Positions 32,808-41,870 of a DNA stretch of 64,000 bases are shown piece by piece. A model generated the notes under the pieces. The model worked only from the letters and a program-made list of their open reading frames with translations. It was not told the DNA's origin and did no database searches. Made by a program: the position numbers and the translations under genes. The DNA comes from Nocardioides ferulae (GTDB lineage Bacteria > Actinomycetota > Actinomycetes > Propionibacteriales > Nocardioidaceae), in NCBI RefSeq assembly GCF_003660455.1, contig NZ_QZVR01000004.1, positions 368,059 through 432,058 on the forward strand, given 5' to 3'. How positions within the stretch are numbered: the stretch's first letter is position 1; each line of letters starts with the position of its first letter.

Positions 32808-34402
32808 GCCCCGGCAGCACCACCCGCGAGCACGAGATCCTGGGGCGTCCGAGCACCCGGCGTACCCGGCTGGTCGTGGCGTGCGCGCTGACCGCGGCCG
32901 TCTGGTACTTCGGGTGGCTGCTGATGCCCGGCCGGGTCGGCAACCCGTGGCTCTACGGGACGCTCGTGGCCGCCGAGCTGTTCAACCTCACCCAGGCGAT
33001 CGGCTTCTGGTGGACGCTGCTGCACGACCGCCCCGCCGGACGCACCGCGCCGCCGCTCGAGGGCGCGCGCGTGGACGTGCTGGTGCCGCGCTACGACGAG
33101 GGCGTCGAGGTGGTCGAGCCGGTGATCCTCGCCGCGTCCCGACTGCGTGGCGCCGAGGTCACCGTGCACCTGCTCGACGACGGCGACGACCCGGCGATGG
33201 CGGCGCTCGCCGCCCGCCACGGGGCCCGCTACGTCACCCGGGAGCAGCACGACGGCGCCAAGGCCGGCAACATCAACCACGCGCTGCGCCGGCTCGAGGG
33301 GGAGGCCGGCGGCGACTACGTGCTGGTGCTGGACTGCGACCACGTGCCGCACCCCGACCTGCTGGTGCGCACGCTGGGCCACTTCGCCCAGCCCGACGTG
33401 GCGTTCGTGCAGACCCCGCAGTACTACGCCAACGCCGACCAGAGCCCGGTGGCGGCCGCCGCGTGGGCGCAGCAGGCGCTGTTCTTCGGCTGCATCGCCC
33501 GTGGCAAGGACGACCTCGGGGCGATGTTCTGCTGCGGCACCAACGTGGTGTTCCGGCGCGCCGCCCTCGACGGCGTCGGCGGCTTCCCACAGCACTCGGT
33601 CACCGAGGACTTCGAGCTCTCGCTGGTGCTGCACCAGCGCGGCTGGCGCTCGGCGTACGTGCCCGAGGTGCTGGTGCAGGGCCTCGGCCCCGCCGACATG
33701 GCCTCCTACGTCAGCCAGCAGCTGCGCTGGGCGCGGGGCTGCCTGTCGGCCGTGGGCCGGGCGGCGCGGGCTCGGCTGCACTGGCGGGTGAAGGCGCAGT
33801 ACCTGCTGTCGAGCATGTACTTCCTCTCCGGGTGGACGCTGCTGGTCTACGTGTCGCTGCCGATCGTGCGGGTGCTCACCGGCGAGCAGGCGGTCGCCGC
33901 GGCCACCGCCGACTCGTTCCTGCTGCACTTCGCGCCCTACTTCCTGCTGGCGATCACGACGGTGGCGATGGGCGGCGCCGGTTCCTACACGTTCGCGGCG
34001 TTCGCGCTGGCGGCGGCGTCGTTCTGGATCCACGTGCTGGCCACGCTGCAGACGCTCACGCGGCGGCGCGGCCGGTTCGTGGTGACCCCCAAGGACGGGG
34101 CGGAGCTGTGGCAGCCGCGCGCGGTGCTGCCGGGACTGGCGATCTGCGCCGGGCTGCTCGGCCCCGCCGTGTGGGGGCTGACCCGCAGCACCGACGCGGC
34201 CATGCTGAACAACGTCGCGTTCTGCCTGCTCCACCTGGTCGTCATCGGCACCGGTGTCTCGTGGGCGCTGCGCCCGGACCGCCTCGCTCGCCGGGCCGCG
34301 GCGGGGCTCCCGTCGGGCGACTCCCGCTGGCGGGCGGCCGGAGGCCTCGATGCCCTCGACGGCGCGGCCTCCGCCGAGCGCCGGCTGGTGAGCGCACCGT
34401 GA
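32804..34402 (+). CDS. cellulose-synthase-like processive GT2 glycosyltransferase
   Basis: A 532-residue membrane glycosyltransferase with all processive GT2 motifs. LLDDGDD (residues about 123-129), LDCDH (DxD, about 177-181), TEDFELSL (TED catalytic base, about 266) and QQLRWARG (about 304-311). Two helices precede the catalytic domain and five follow (LLSSMYFLSGWTLLVYVSLP on). It resembles the BcsA/hyaluronan-synthase family, which both polymerises and exports. No PilZ domain is seen. ATGA overlap with the fusion gene. Confidence 0.88.
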   Translation: MSPGSTTREHEILGRPSTRRTRLVVACALTAAVWYFGWLLMPGRVGNPWLYGTLVAAELFNLTQAIGFWWTLLHDRPAGRTAPPLEGARVDVLVPRYDEGVEVVEPVILAASRLRGAEVTVHLLDDGDDPAMAALAARHGARYVTREQHDGAKAGNINHALRRLEGEAGGDYVLVLDCDHVPHPDLLVRTLGHFAQPDVAFVQTPQYYANADQSPVAAAAWAQQALFFGCIARGKDDLGAMFCCGTNVVFRRAALDGVGGFPQHSVTEDFELSLVLHQRGWRSAYVPEVLVQGLGPADMASYVSQQLRWARGCLSAVGRAARARLHWRVKAQYLLSSMYFLSGWTLLVYVSLPIVRVLTGEQAVAAATADSFLLHFAPYFLLAITTVAMGGAGSYTFAAFALAAASFWIHVLATLQTLTRRRGRFVVTPKDGAELWQPRAVLPGLAICAGLLGPAVWGLTRSTDAAMLNNVAFCLLHLVVIGTGVSWALRPDRLARRAAAGLPSGDSRWRAAGGLDALDGAASAERRLVSAP

Positions 34403-35688
34403 GCCGGGTGCCCGTCCGTGACCGGACCTGGGCGCGGTTCGCGACCGTCCGCGCCGCCGGCCCGGTCGCGCCTCCCGACGCGGAGACGCTGCGGGCCCAG
34501 CTCCGAGAGCTGGCACGACTCGACCCCGGCCACCCGTGGCTGTGCCGGGTCGACCTGACACGTGGCCGGCTGCGCCCGGTGACCGGCTCCGCGCTGGACG
34601 CCTTCGTCGACGCGGTGGTGCGCGAGATCGACGGCGACCCCGGCCCGGAGCGGCTGGCGCGCGAGCAGCTCGCGGAGCCGCTGGGCGAGCTGCCGTTCCG
34701 GCTGGTGCTCGGCCGCTCGTCCGTGGCTCTGCGGTCGGCACATCTGCTGGGCGACGGTGCCGTGGTCGACCGCTGGTTCCCGGCGCTGCTCGCCGGTGGG
34801 GGTGCCTCGGCGTTGCGGCGGCGCGACACCTCCCGGTCGCCGCTGCTGCGCGCGGGGCTGCGCCGCTTCGGGCGCCACCCCCTCGATGCCGTCCGGGCGG
34901 TGCGCGGCGCGTTCCCCCTGGCTCCGCCCGCCCCGCCGAGAACGCGGGAGGTTCCGGAGCTCGGCGTGCCCGAGGTGGTCACGGCGACGGTCCCGGCGGC
35001 GGAGGTGGCCCGGCTGCGAGCCGCTCGTGACGAGGGGCGCACCCGGGCCTCGGTGGCCGCCCAGCTCATGTCGCGCACGGCAGCCGCTCTGGCCCGCCAC
35101 GGCGTGGTCGCCGAGGGGGCGTTGGTGATGATGGACTGCCGTCGCTACCTCGGACCCGGCGCCGCCGTGACCGGCAACTTCGCCGCGGGGCCCTACCTCG
35201 ACGTCGACGCGACCAATGCCGAGGCGATGGCCGCGGCGCTCGCCCGGGCGACCGACGACGCGGTCCCGCTGGTGCTGCTGGCCGCCGCCACGGCGCGCAC
35301 GGGAGCTCTGGGCCTGAGGCGCCGGCTGGGCGGGAGCCCGGGCGTGGTCTCGCCCTCCCGGGTGGGGGTGCCGGTGCAGCCCCGGCTCACGCTCAGCTAT
35401 CAGGGGCGGCTCGCCCTCGATGACCTGCCCTGGCTCGACCGGAAGGCTGCCCGCTACCTGCAGGCGGCGCAGCCGGCCGGCCCGGAGGGCATCACGGTGG
35501 CGTTCGCACCGACTTCCGCCGGCACCCAGCTCACCGCGACCGCGCACCCGGACGTCTTCGACCCGGCGTTGCTGCGGGCCGCGCTCGCGGAGGTCGCGGG
35601 GGAGGCAGTGGCAGGGGCTCAGCCGGTGGGCTCGGTCGAGGGCGGTGACTCGAGGATGGCGGTGAGCGCGCGCCGGTGCCCCTCGTAG
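34399..35688 (+). CDS. CoA-dependent acyltransferase, condensation-domain fold (PapA/WES-like)
   Basis: A 429-residue protein. LRSAHLLGDGAVVDRWFP contains HLLGDG at residues 115-120, the HxxxDG catalytic motif of PapA, wax-ester-synthase and NRPS condensation folds; the first His of the HH pair is Ala. MMDCRRYLGPGAAVTGNFAA resembles the DFG-like latch region. It probably acylates the glycan or glycolipid made by the cluster (inference). GTGA overlap with the preceding gene; the last 70 bases overlap the convergent regulator. Confidence 0.7.
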   Translation: MSRVPVRDRTWARFATVRAAGPVAPPDAETLRAQLRELARLDPGHPWLCRVDLTRGRLRPVTGSALDAFVDAVVREIDGDPGPERLAREQLAEPLGELPFRLVLGRSSVALRSAHLLGDGAVVDRWFPALLAGGGASALRRRDTSRSPLLRAGLRRFGRHPLDAVRAVRGAFPLAPPAPPRTREVPELGVPEVVTATVPAAEVARLRAARDEGRTRASVAAQLMSRTAAALARHGVVAEGALVMMDCRRYLGPGAAVTGNFAAGPYLDVDATNAEAMAAALARATDDAVPLVLLAAATARTGALGLRRRLGGSPGVVSPSRVGVPVQPRLTLSYQGRLALDDLPWLDRKAARYLQAAQPAGPEGITVAFAPTSAGTQLTATAHPDVFDPALLRAALAEVAGEAVAGAQPVGSVEGGDSRMAVSARRCPS

Positions 35689-35927
35689 GCGCGTCGCCCG
35701 GCGCGGGTCAGCCGGTAGGAGGTGACCGAGCCGCGGCCCCGCCCCGAGCGCGAGCTGGAGACATAGCCGGCCTTCTCCAGCGTCGCCATCTGCTTGGAGA
35801 GGTCGGAGTCGCTGATCTCGAGGTGGTCGCGCAGGAACCCGAAGGTGACCGCGCTCGACGTCGACAGGACCGCCATCGCGGCGAGCCGCTTCGGTGCGTG
35901 GATGACGGGGTCGAGGTCGCCGATCAC
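35619..35927 (-). CDS. winged-helix transcriptional regulator (HTH_34/MarR-like)
   Basis: A 102-residue DNA-binding protein: DPVIHAPKRLAAMAVLS, FGFLRDHLEISDSDLSKQMA (helix-turn-helix), LEKAGYVSSSRSGRGRGSVT (wing) and RLTRAGRRAYEGHRRALTA. This is the compact winged-helix type often paired with a small membrane protein. GTG overlaps the stop of the membrane gene before it (GTGA), so the two are one operon. The inverted repeat at 36384 is a probable target. Confidence 0.85.
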   Translation of the reverse strand: MIGDLDPVIHAPKRLAAMAVLSTSSAVTFGFLRDHLEISDSDLSKQMATLEKAGYVSSSRSGRGRGSVTSYRLTRAGRRAYEGHRRALTAILESPPSTEPTG

Positions 35928-36379
35928 GAGAGCCTCGAGCGGACCCTGGCCGCGGCCGCCTCGTAGTTGCGCTCGTGCAGCCACAGCCCGGTCGTCGCGA
36001 GCACGAACATCAGCGCCGACGCGGGTGCCCAGCCGACCTCGGCCAGGGTCCACCACACCGAGCCGAGCACGGCGGCGACGCCGGCGAAGTAGACCAGGAA
36101 GGTGGCCCGCATCTCGCGCGGGGTGCGTGCGAAGAAGCGCGGCATCGCGCCCCGGTAGCGGGAGTACCAGCCCATGAAGACGCCGAACGCCACGAGCAGC
36201 AGCACGAGCAGCACCATCGAGATCGCCAGGTGGTCGTCGGTGAGCCCCTGCGTGGCGGTGATGCCGGCGAACCAGGCACCGGCGGCGGGGTAGTACCACC
36301 GCGGGGTCGGCGGGTAGTCGACGAAGGGCGCGGCCTCGGCGCGCTCGATGGAGCGCAGCTCGTCCGGAGTGTTTTCCAT
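35924..36379 (-). CDS. small membrane protein co-transcribed with the HTH regulator
   Basis: A 151-residue protein with four hydrophobic segments after a polar N-terminus (RWYYPAAGAWFAGITATQGL; AISMVLLVLLLVAFGVFMGW; ATFLVYFAGVAAVLGSVWWT; ASALMFVLATTGLWLHE). I do not know its function; a membrane signal sensor for the partner regulator is possible. ATG at 36379 has AAGG about 9 bases upstream. It is coupled to the regulator by GTGA. Confidence 0.75.
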   Translation of the reverse strand: MENTPDELRSIERAEAAPFVDYPPTPRWYYPAAGAWFAGITATQGLTDDHLAISMVLLVLLLVAFGVFMGWYSRYRGAMPRFFARTPREMRATFLVYFAGVAAVLGSVWWTLAEVGWAPASALMFVLATTGLWLHERNYEAAAARVRSRLS

Positions 36380-36383
36380 GTTG

Positions 36384-36404
36384 GCAACCTTAATCATCGG
36401 TTGC
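36384..36404. promoter_or_regulatory. inverted repeat GCAACC-n9-GGTTGC
   Basis: GCAACC (36384-36389) and GGTTGC (36399-36404) flank an AT-rich TTAATCATC centre just upstream of the membrane/regulator operon and 108 bp before fdhA. A self-regulating operator is likely. Confidence 0.55.
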
Positions 36405-36512
36405 ACTTTCCGCAAGTGAAACCTTTATGCCCTAGTCTTCGGCCCTCCCCCGGCCGGGGGGTGTGACCTGGGTCGCCTCTGGGTACGGTGGGCGGCGACG
36501 GAGGAGGTGCGG

Positions 36513-39500
36513 ATGCCGAAGGCGTTCCTCGGCTGGCCGGTGCTGCGGCAGCTCACCGGGCGCGACACGCTCGGACGCGGCGCCGCCGTGCGCTCGCCCC
36601 GCACCGACGCGACCGTCGCCCGCACCGAGACCGCCGACAGCGTGGCCCGCAGCGTGTGCCCCTACTGTGCCGTCGGCTGCGGCCAGCTGGTCTACGTCAA
36701 GGACGACGAGGTCGTCCAGATCGAGGGCGACCCCGACAGCCCGGTGAACCGCGGGCGGCTGTGCCCCAAGGGCTCGGCCAGCAAGAATCTCGTCACCAGC
36801 CCACTGCGCCAGACCACCGTGAAGTACCGCGCGCCGTACGCCACCGACTGGGTCGACCTCGACCTCGAGATCGCGATGGAGATGATCGCCGACCGCGTGG
36901 TCAAGGCCCGCAACGACACCTGGCAGGAGCTCGACGAGAAGCAGCGCCGGGTGCGCCGCACCCTCGGCATCGCCAGCCTCGGTGGGGCGACCCTCGACAA
37001 CGAGGAGAACTACCTCATCAAGAAGCTCTTCACGGCGATGGGCGCGATCCAGATCGAGAACCAGGCCCGCATTTGACACTCCGCCACGGTCCCCGGTCTG
37101 GGGACCTCGTTCGGGCGCGGCGGCGCGACCGGGTTCCTCCAGGACCTGGCCGAGGCTGACTGCATCGTCATCCAGGGCTCCAACATGGCCGAGGCGCACC
37201 CGGTGGGCTTCCAGTGGGTGATGGAGGCCAAGGCACGCGGTGCGAAGGTGATCCACGTCGACCCGCGGTTCACTCGCACCAGCGCGCTCGCGGACACCTA
37301 CGTCCCGATCCGCGCCGGCAGCGACATCGCGTTCCTGGGCGGCATCGTCAACCACGTGCTCAGCAACGAGCTCGACTTCCGCGACTACGTCGTGGCCTAC
37401 ACCAACGCGGCCACGATCGTCAGTGGCGACTTCCGCGACACCGACGACCTCGACGGGCTTTTCTCCGGGTTCGACCCCGAGACCCGCACCTACGACCCCT
37501 CGTCGTGGCAGTACGCCGAGGAGCAGGAGGAGCGCTCCGCCGCACAGGCCGACGACTCCGGCGACACCGAGACCCAGCGCGAGACCGCGGCGGGCCTCCA
37601 GAGTGAGTCGCACGGCATGCAGGTGCAGGGCAACCCGCCGCGCGACCCGTCGCTCCAGCACCCCAACTGCGTCTACCAGATCCTCAAACGCCACTACGCC
37701 CGCTACACCCCGGAGATGGTGGCCCGCACCTGCGGCGTCAGCGAGGAGCAGTTCCTCGAGGTGGCGCAGGCCTGGGCCGAGAACTCCAGGCGCGATCGCA
37801 CCACGGCGCTGGTCTACAGCGTCGGCTGGACCCAGCACTCGGTCGGCGTCCAGTACATCCGCACCGGCGCGATCCTGCAGCTGCTGCTCGGCAACATGGG
37901 CCGGCCCGGCGGCGGCATCATGGCGCTGCGGGGGCACGCCAGCATCCAGGGCTCGACCGACATCCCGACGCTGTTCAACCTGCTGCCCGGCTACCTGCCG
38001 ATGCCCAACGCCGAGGAGCACCAGAGCCTCGAGCAGTGGATCGACGCGGTCCGCAAGCCCGGCTCGAAGGGGTTCTGGAGCAACGCGGGCGCCTACGGCG
38101 TCAACCTGCTCAAGGCCTACTGGGGCGAGGCCGCCACGCCCGAGAACGACTTCTGCTTCGACTACCTGCCCAAGATCACCGGCGACCACGGCACCTACCG
38201 CACCGTGATGGACATGATCGACGGGCAGGTGAAGGGCTACTTCCTGCTCGGCCAGAACCCGGCCGTCGGCTCGGCCCACGGCAGGGCCCAGCGGCTCGGC
38301 ATGGCCAACCTCGACTGGGTCGTGGTGCGCGACCTGTTCGAGATCGAGAGCGCCACCTTCTGGAAGACCTCGCCCGAGGTCGCCACCGGCGAGATCGTGC
38401 CCGAGCAGTGCCGCACCGAGGTGTTCCTGATGCCGGCCGCCTCCCACACCGAGAAGGAGGGCACCTTCACCCAGACCCAGCGGATGCTCCAGTGGCGCGA
38501 GAAGGCGCTCGACCCCAAGGGCGACTGCCGCTCCGAGCTGTGGTTCTTCTACCACCTGGGCCGGATGGTCCGGGAGCGGTACGCCGGGTCGACCGACGAG
38601 CGCGACCGGCCGCTGCTCGACCTGGCCTGGGACTACCCCACCCACGGTGGGCCGGGCGACGGCGAGTGGGGCGAGCCGGACGCCGAGGCGGTGCTGAAGG
38701 AGATCAACGGCTACGAGGTCGCCACCGGTCGGCCGCTGTCGTCGTTCACCGAGATGCGCGACGACGGCTCCACGCTCGGCGGCTGCTGGATCTACACCGG
38801 CGTGTTCGCCGACGGTGTCAACCAGGCCGCGCGCCGCAAGCCCGGCGCCGAGCAGGGCTACGTCGCCCCCGAGTGGGGCTGGGCCTGGCCGGCGAACCGC
38901 CGGATGCTCTACAACCGTGCCTCCGCCGACCCCGAGGGCCGGCCGTGGAGCGAGCGGAAGGCCTACGTGTGGTGGGACGAGGCGGCCCAGGAGTGGACCG
39001 GGCACGACGTGCCGGACTTCGAGAAGACGAAGCCGCCGACCTACCTGCCCGCCGAGGACGCCGAGGGCGTCGCCGCGATCGCCGGCGCCGACCCGTTCAT
39101 CATGCAGGGCGACGGGAAGGGCGCACTGTTCGTGCCGCAGGGCCTGATCGACGGACCGATGCCGACCCACTACGAGCCGGTCGAGTCGCCGTTCCGCAAC
39201 CCCTTCTACGCCCAGCAGGCCAACCCCACCCGCAAGGACTACGTCCGCGAGGACAACCCGATGAATCCCTCGCCGCCGGAGGAGCACTCCGAGGTCTTCC
39301 CCTACGTCTTCACCACCAGCCGGCTCACCGAGCACCACACCGCCGGCGGCATGAGCCGCTACGTCGCCCGGCTGGCCGAGCTGCAGCCGGAGATGTTCGT
39401 GGAGGTCTCGCCCGAGCTCGCCGCCGAGCGGGGCCTCGAGAACGGCGGGTTCGCCACGATCGTGACGCTGCGCTCGGCGATCGAGGCGCGGGTGCTGGTC

Positions 39501-39773
39501 ACCGAGCGACTCAGCCCACTGCGGGTCGACGGGCGGGTCATCCACCAGGTCTGGCTGCCCTACCACTGGGGCGAGGGCGGTCTGGTCACCGGCGACTCGG
39601 CCAACGACCTGATCGGGGTCTCGCTCGACCCGAACGTGTTGATCCAGGAGTCGAAGGTCGGCACCTGCGACGTGCAGCCCGGACGGCGGCCGACCGGCCC
39701 GGCGCTGCGCGAGCTGGTGGCCGACTACCTGCGGCGATCTCAGGGCACGACCGGGGAGGGGGAGCGGCCATGA
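36513..39773 (+). CDS. fdhA: formate dehydrogenase major subunit, selenoprotein (Sec188)
   Basis: A 1086-residue molybdopterin/4Fe-4S formate dehydrogenase that oxidises formate to CO2. The N-terminal cluster is SVCPYCAVGCGQ with GRLCPKGSAS (C-x2-C-x3-C...C). An in-frame TGA at 37074-37076 is read as Sec188 in the conserved context NQARI-U-HSATVPGLGTSF; His189 is the usual partner. Sequence on both sides is one continuous protein, and a SECIS hairpin follows. Further on are molybdopterin-binding segments and the C-terminal dinucleotide domain (YVFTTSRLTEHHTAGGMSRY). ATG at 36513 follows GAGGAGG; a GTG at 36507 overlaps that site. No twin-arginine signal is visible. It overlaps fdhB as ATGA. 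Conventional gene calling would split it at 37076. Confidence 0.95.
37074..37106 (+). promoter_or_regulatory. Sec UGA codon and bacterial SECIS hairpin
   Basis: After TGA (37074-37076) a 7-bp perfect stem GGTCCCC/GGGGACC (37088-37094 and 37100-37106) presents the loop GGTCT (37095-37099). GGUCU is the SelB-binding loop of E. coli fdhF as I recall, and the 18-base distance from UGA to the loop is also the same. Confidence 0.93.
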
Positions 39774-40747
39774 CCAGCCTGTTCAACGACAACGATCTCT
39801 GGGGGCCGCTGGACCCCTCTGCCGACGCGGGCTACGGCGAGGACCGGCCCGCCCGCAAGGGGTTCTTCACCGACACCAGCATCTGCATCGGCTGCAAGGC
39901 CTGCGAGGTGGCCTGCAAGGAGTGGAACGACGTCCCCGCCGACCACTTCGACATGACCGCGACCTCCTACGACAACAGCCACTCGCTCAACGCCAACCAG
40001 TGGCGGCACGTCGCGTTCGTCGAGCGGCCCGCCGGCCCCGCGCCGGTCGACCTCGGCATGCCGGGGGTCGCGCCGACCGACGCGGTCTCGGCAGGCTCGA
40101 CCGCCGGAGGGGCAGGCTCGACCGCCGGAGGCCTGCTCGACAACGGGGCCGACGCAGCGCCCGACTTCCGGTGGCTGATGTCGTCGGACGTCTGCAAGCA
40201 CTGCACCCACGCGGCCTGCCTCGACGTGTGCCCGACCGGCTCGCTGTTCCGCTCCGAGTTCGGCACCGTCGTGGTGCAGGACGACATCTGCAACGGCTGC
40301 GGCTACTGCGTGCCGGCCTGCCCGTACGGCGTGATCTCGCGGCGCGAGGGCCCCGACGGCAGCAGGAACGTCGGCATCGCGCAGAAGTGCACGCTGTGCT
40401 ACGACCGGCTCGACGCCGGCAAGACCCCGGCGTGCGCGCAGGCCTGCCCCACCCAGTCGATCCAGTTCGGCGACGTCGAGGAGCTGCGCGAGCGCGCCGA
40501 CGCGCGGGTGGCGCAGCTGCACGAGGCCGGGGTGATGGACGCCCGCCTCTATGGCAACGACCCCGACGACGGGGTCGGCGGAGCGGGCGCGTTCTTCCTG
40601 CTGCTCGACGAGCCGGAGGTCTACGGTATGCCGCCCGACCCGGTGGTCACCACCAAGGACCTCCCGCAGATGTTCCGCCGCGCCACCACCGCGGCGGTCG
40701 TGATGTTCGCCGGCGCGGCTCTCTCGTTCCTCGGGAGGCGCCCGTGA
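39770..40747 (+). CDS. fdhB: formate dehydrogenase iron-sulfur subunit
   Basis: A 325-residue electron-transfer subunit with four 4Fe-4S motifs: SICIGCKACEVACKEW, SSDVCKHCTHAACLDVCPTG, DDICNGCGYCVPACPYG and KCTLCYDRLDAGKTPACAQA. It passes electrons from FdhA towards the membrane NrfD-type subunit. Residues about 105-120 are Gly/Ser/Ala-rich and encoded by copies of the genome's interspersed repeat. A single C-terminal hydrophobic stretch (RATTAAVVMFAGAALSFLGR) may anchor it. Starts and stops overlap its neighbours by four bases. Confidence 0.92.
   Translation: MTSLFNDNDLWGPLDPSADAGYGEDRPARKGFFTDTSICIGCKACEVACKEWNDVPADHFDMTATSYDNSHSLNANQWRHVAFVERPAGPAPVDLGMPGVAPTDAVSAGSTAGGAGSTAGGLLDNGADAAPDFRWLMSSDVCKHCTHAACLDVCPTGSLFRSEFGTVVVQDDICNGCGYCVPACPYGVISRREGPDGSRNVGIAQKCTLCYDRLDAGKTPACAQACPTQSIQFGDVEELRERADARVAQLHEAGVMDARLYGNDPDDGVGGAGAFFLLLDEPEVYGMPPDPVVTTKDLPQMFRRATTAAVVMFAGAALSFLGRRP
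40084..40129. repeat. interspersed repeat within the fdhB reading frame
   Basis: GGTCTCGGCAGGCTCGACC followed by GCCGGAGG and a second GGCAGGCTCGACCGCCGGA, the same family as at 26211 and 43142. In frame it encodes VSAGSTAGGAGSTAGG, between the first and second cysteine motifs. Confidence 0.8.
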
Positions 40748-41787
40748 GCCCCGCCGAGCCACACCTGGAGCAGCGCGACACCGAGGCCGTGCCCGGTCGG
40801 CCCGGCCGGCGCAAGGGCGGCCGCGGCGGCGAGCGCAGCATGGTGCCGGAGGCGGAGTTCACCTCCTACTACGGCCGCCCGATCGTCAAGCCCGCCCCCT
40901 GGGAGGCCGACATCCCGGCCTACCTGTTCGCCGGCGGGCTGGCTGCGGGCTCCTCGCTGATCGCCGCCGGCGCCGACCTCACCGGTCGGCCGGCGCTGCG
41001 ACGGACCGGCCGGCTCGGCGCCCTCGGCGCGCTCGGGGTCTCGATGTTCGCGCTGGTCCACGACCTCGGCAAGCCGTCGCGGTTCTACAACATGCTGCGC
41101 ACCGCCAAGCTCACCTCGCCGATGTCGGTCGGCACCTGGATCCTGTCGCTCTACGGCCCCTGGGCGGGGCTCGCGGCCGCCGCCGAGGGCACCCGGCTGC
41201 TGCCCGAGAGCGCCCGGCGGCGAGCCCCGGTGGCGCTGCTCGGCCGGCTCGACCGGCCCACCGGGGTGCTGGCGGCCGTGTTCGCGCCGCCGGTCGCGGC
41301 GTACACCGCCGTGCTGCTCTCCGACACCGCCACCCCGTCGTGGCACGAGGCGTTCCGGGAGCTGCCGTTCGTGTTCGTCGGCTCCGGTGCCGCGGCCGCG
41401 GCCGGCCTCGGGCTGCTGGCGGCACCCGTCCACGAGACCGGCCCGGTGCGGCGCCTGGCCGCCGGCGCGGCCGCGCTCGAGCTGGTCATGGAGCATCGCA
41501 TGGAGCAGTCGATGGGCCTCACTGCCGAGCCGCTGCACCACGGCAAGGTGGGTCGGCTGATGCGGGCCGCAAAGGGTCTCACCGCGGCCGGGGCGGTCGG
41601 CGCCGCGCTCGGTGGCCGCCACCGCGGGCTCGCGGCGGCGTCCGGGCTCGCCCTGCTCGCCGGCTCCGCCTGCACCCGGTTCGGCATCTTCGAGGCCGGA
41701 CAGGCCTCGGCGCGCGACCCGAAGTACACCGTCGTGCCGCAGCGCGAGCGGCTCGAGCGCGAAGGCCCGGTCCGCTACCGCGAGTAG
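40744..41787 (+). CDS. NrfD/PsrC-type membrane subunit
   Basis: A 347-residue quinone-reactive membrane subunit. A charged cytoplasmic N-terminus leads to the family signature FTSYYGRPIVKPAPWEADIP, then eight or so helices (AYLFAGGLAAGSSLIAAGAD; LGALGVSMFALVHDLGKPSR). NrfD proteins link iron-sulfur subunits to the menaquinone pool. GTG overlaps fdhB by GTGA, so the complex is a three-gene operon. No heme-b type FdhC/FdnI gene is present. Confidence 0.88.
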   Translation: MSPAEPHLEQRDTEAVPGRPGRRKGGRGGERSMVPEAEFTSYYGRPIVKPAPWEADIPAYLFAGGLAAGSSLIAAGADLTGRPALRRTGRLGALGALGVSMFALVHDLGKPSRFYNMLRTAKLTSPMSVGTWILSLYGPWAGLAAAAEGTRLLPESARRRAPVALLGRLDRPTGVLAAVFAPPVAAYTAVLLSDTATPSWHEAFRELPFVFVGSGAAAAAGLGLLAAPVHETGPVRRLAAGAAALELVMEHRMEQSMGLTAEPLHHGKVGRLMRAAKGLTAAGAVGAALGGRHRGLAAASGLALLAGSACTRFGIFEAGQASARDPKYTVVPQRERLEREGPVRYRE

Positions 41788-41870
41788 CAGCGGCGCGTGC
41801 GACGGCACGGTTCGTGGTACCGGCCGGCACAACGTCGGCCACCCGACCTCGGGAGACGGGGAGGCACACC

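Noticed and set aside
37185..39773. Separate gene starting at ATG 37185
   Set aside because: It is the post-Sec part of fdhA; the sequence before 37185 continues in frame through the TGA with conserved FDH residues.
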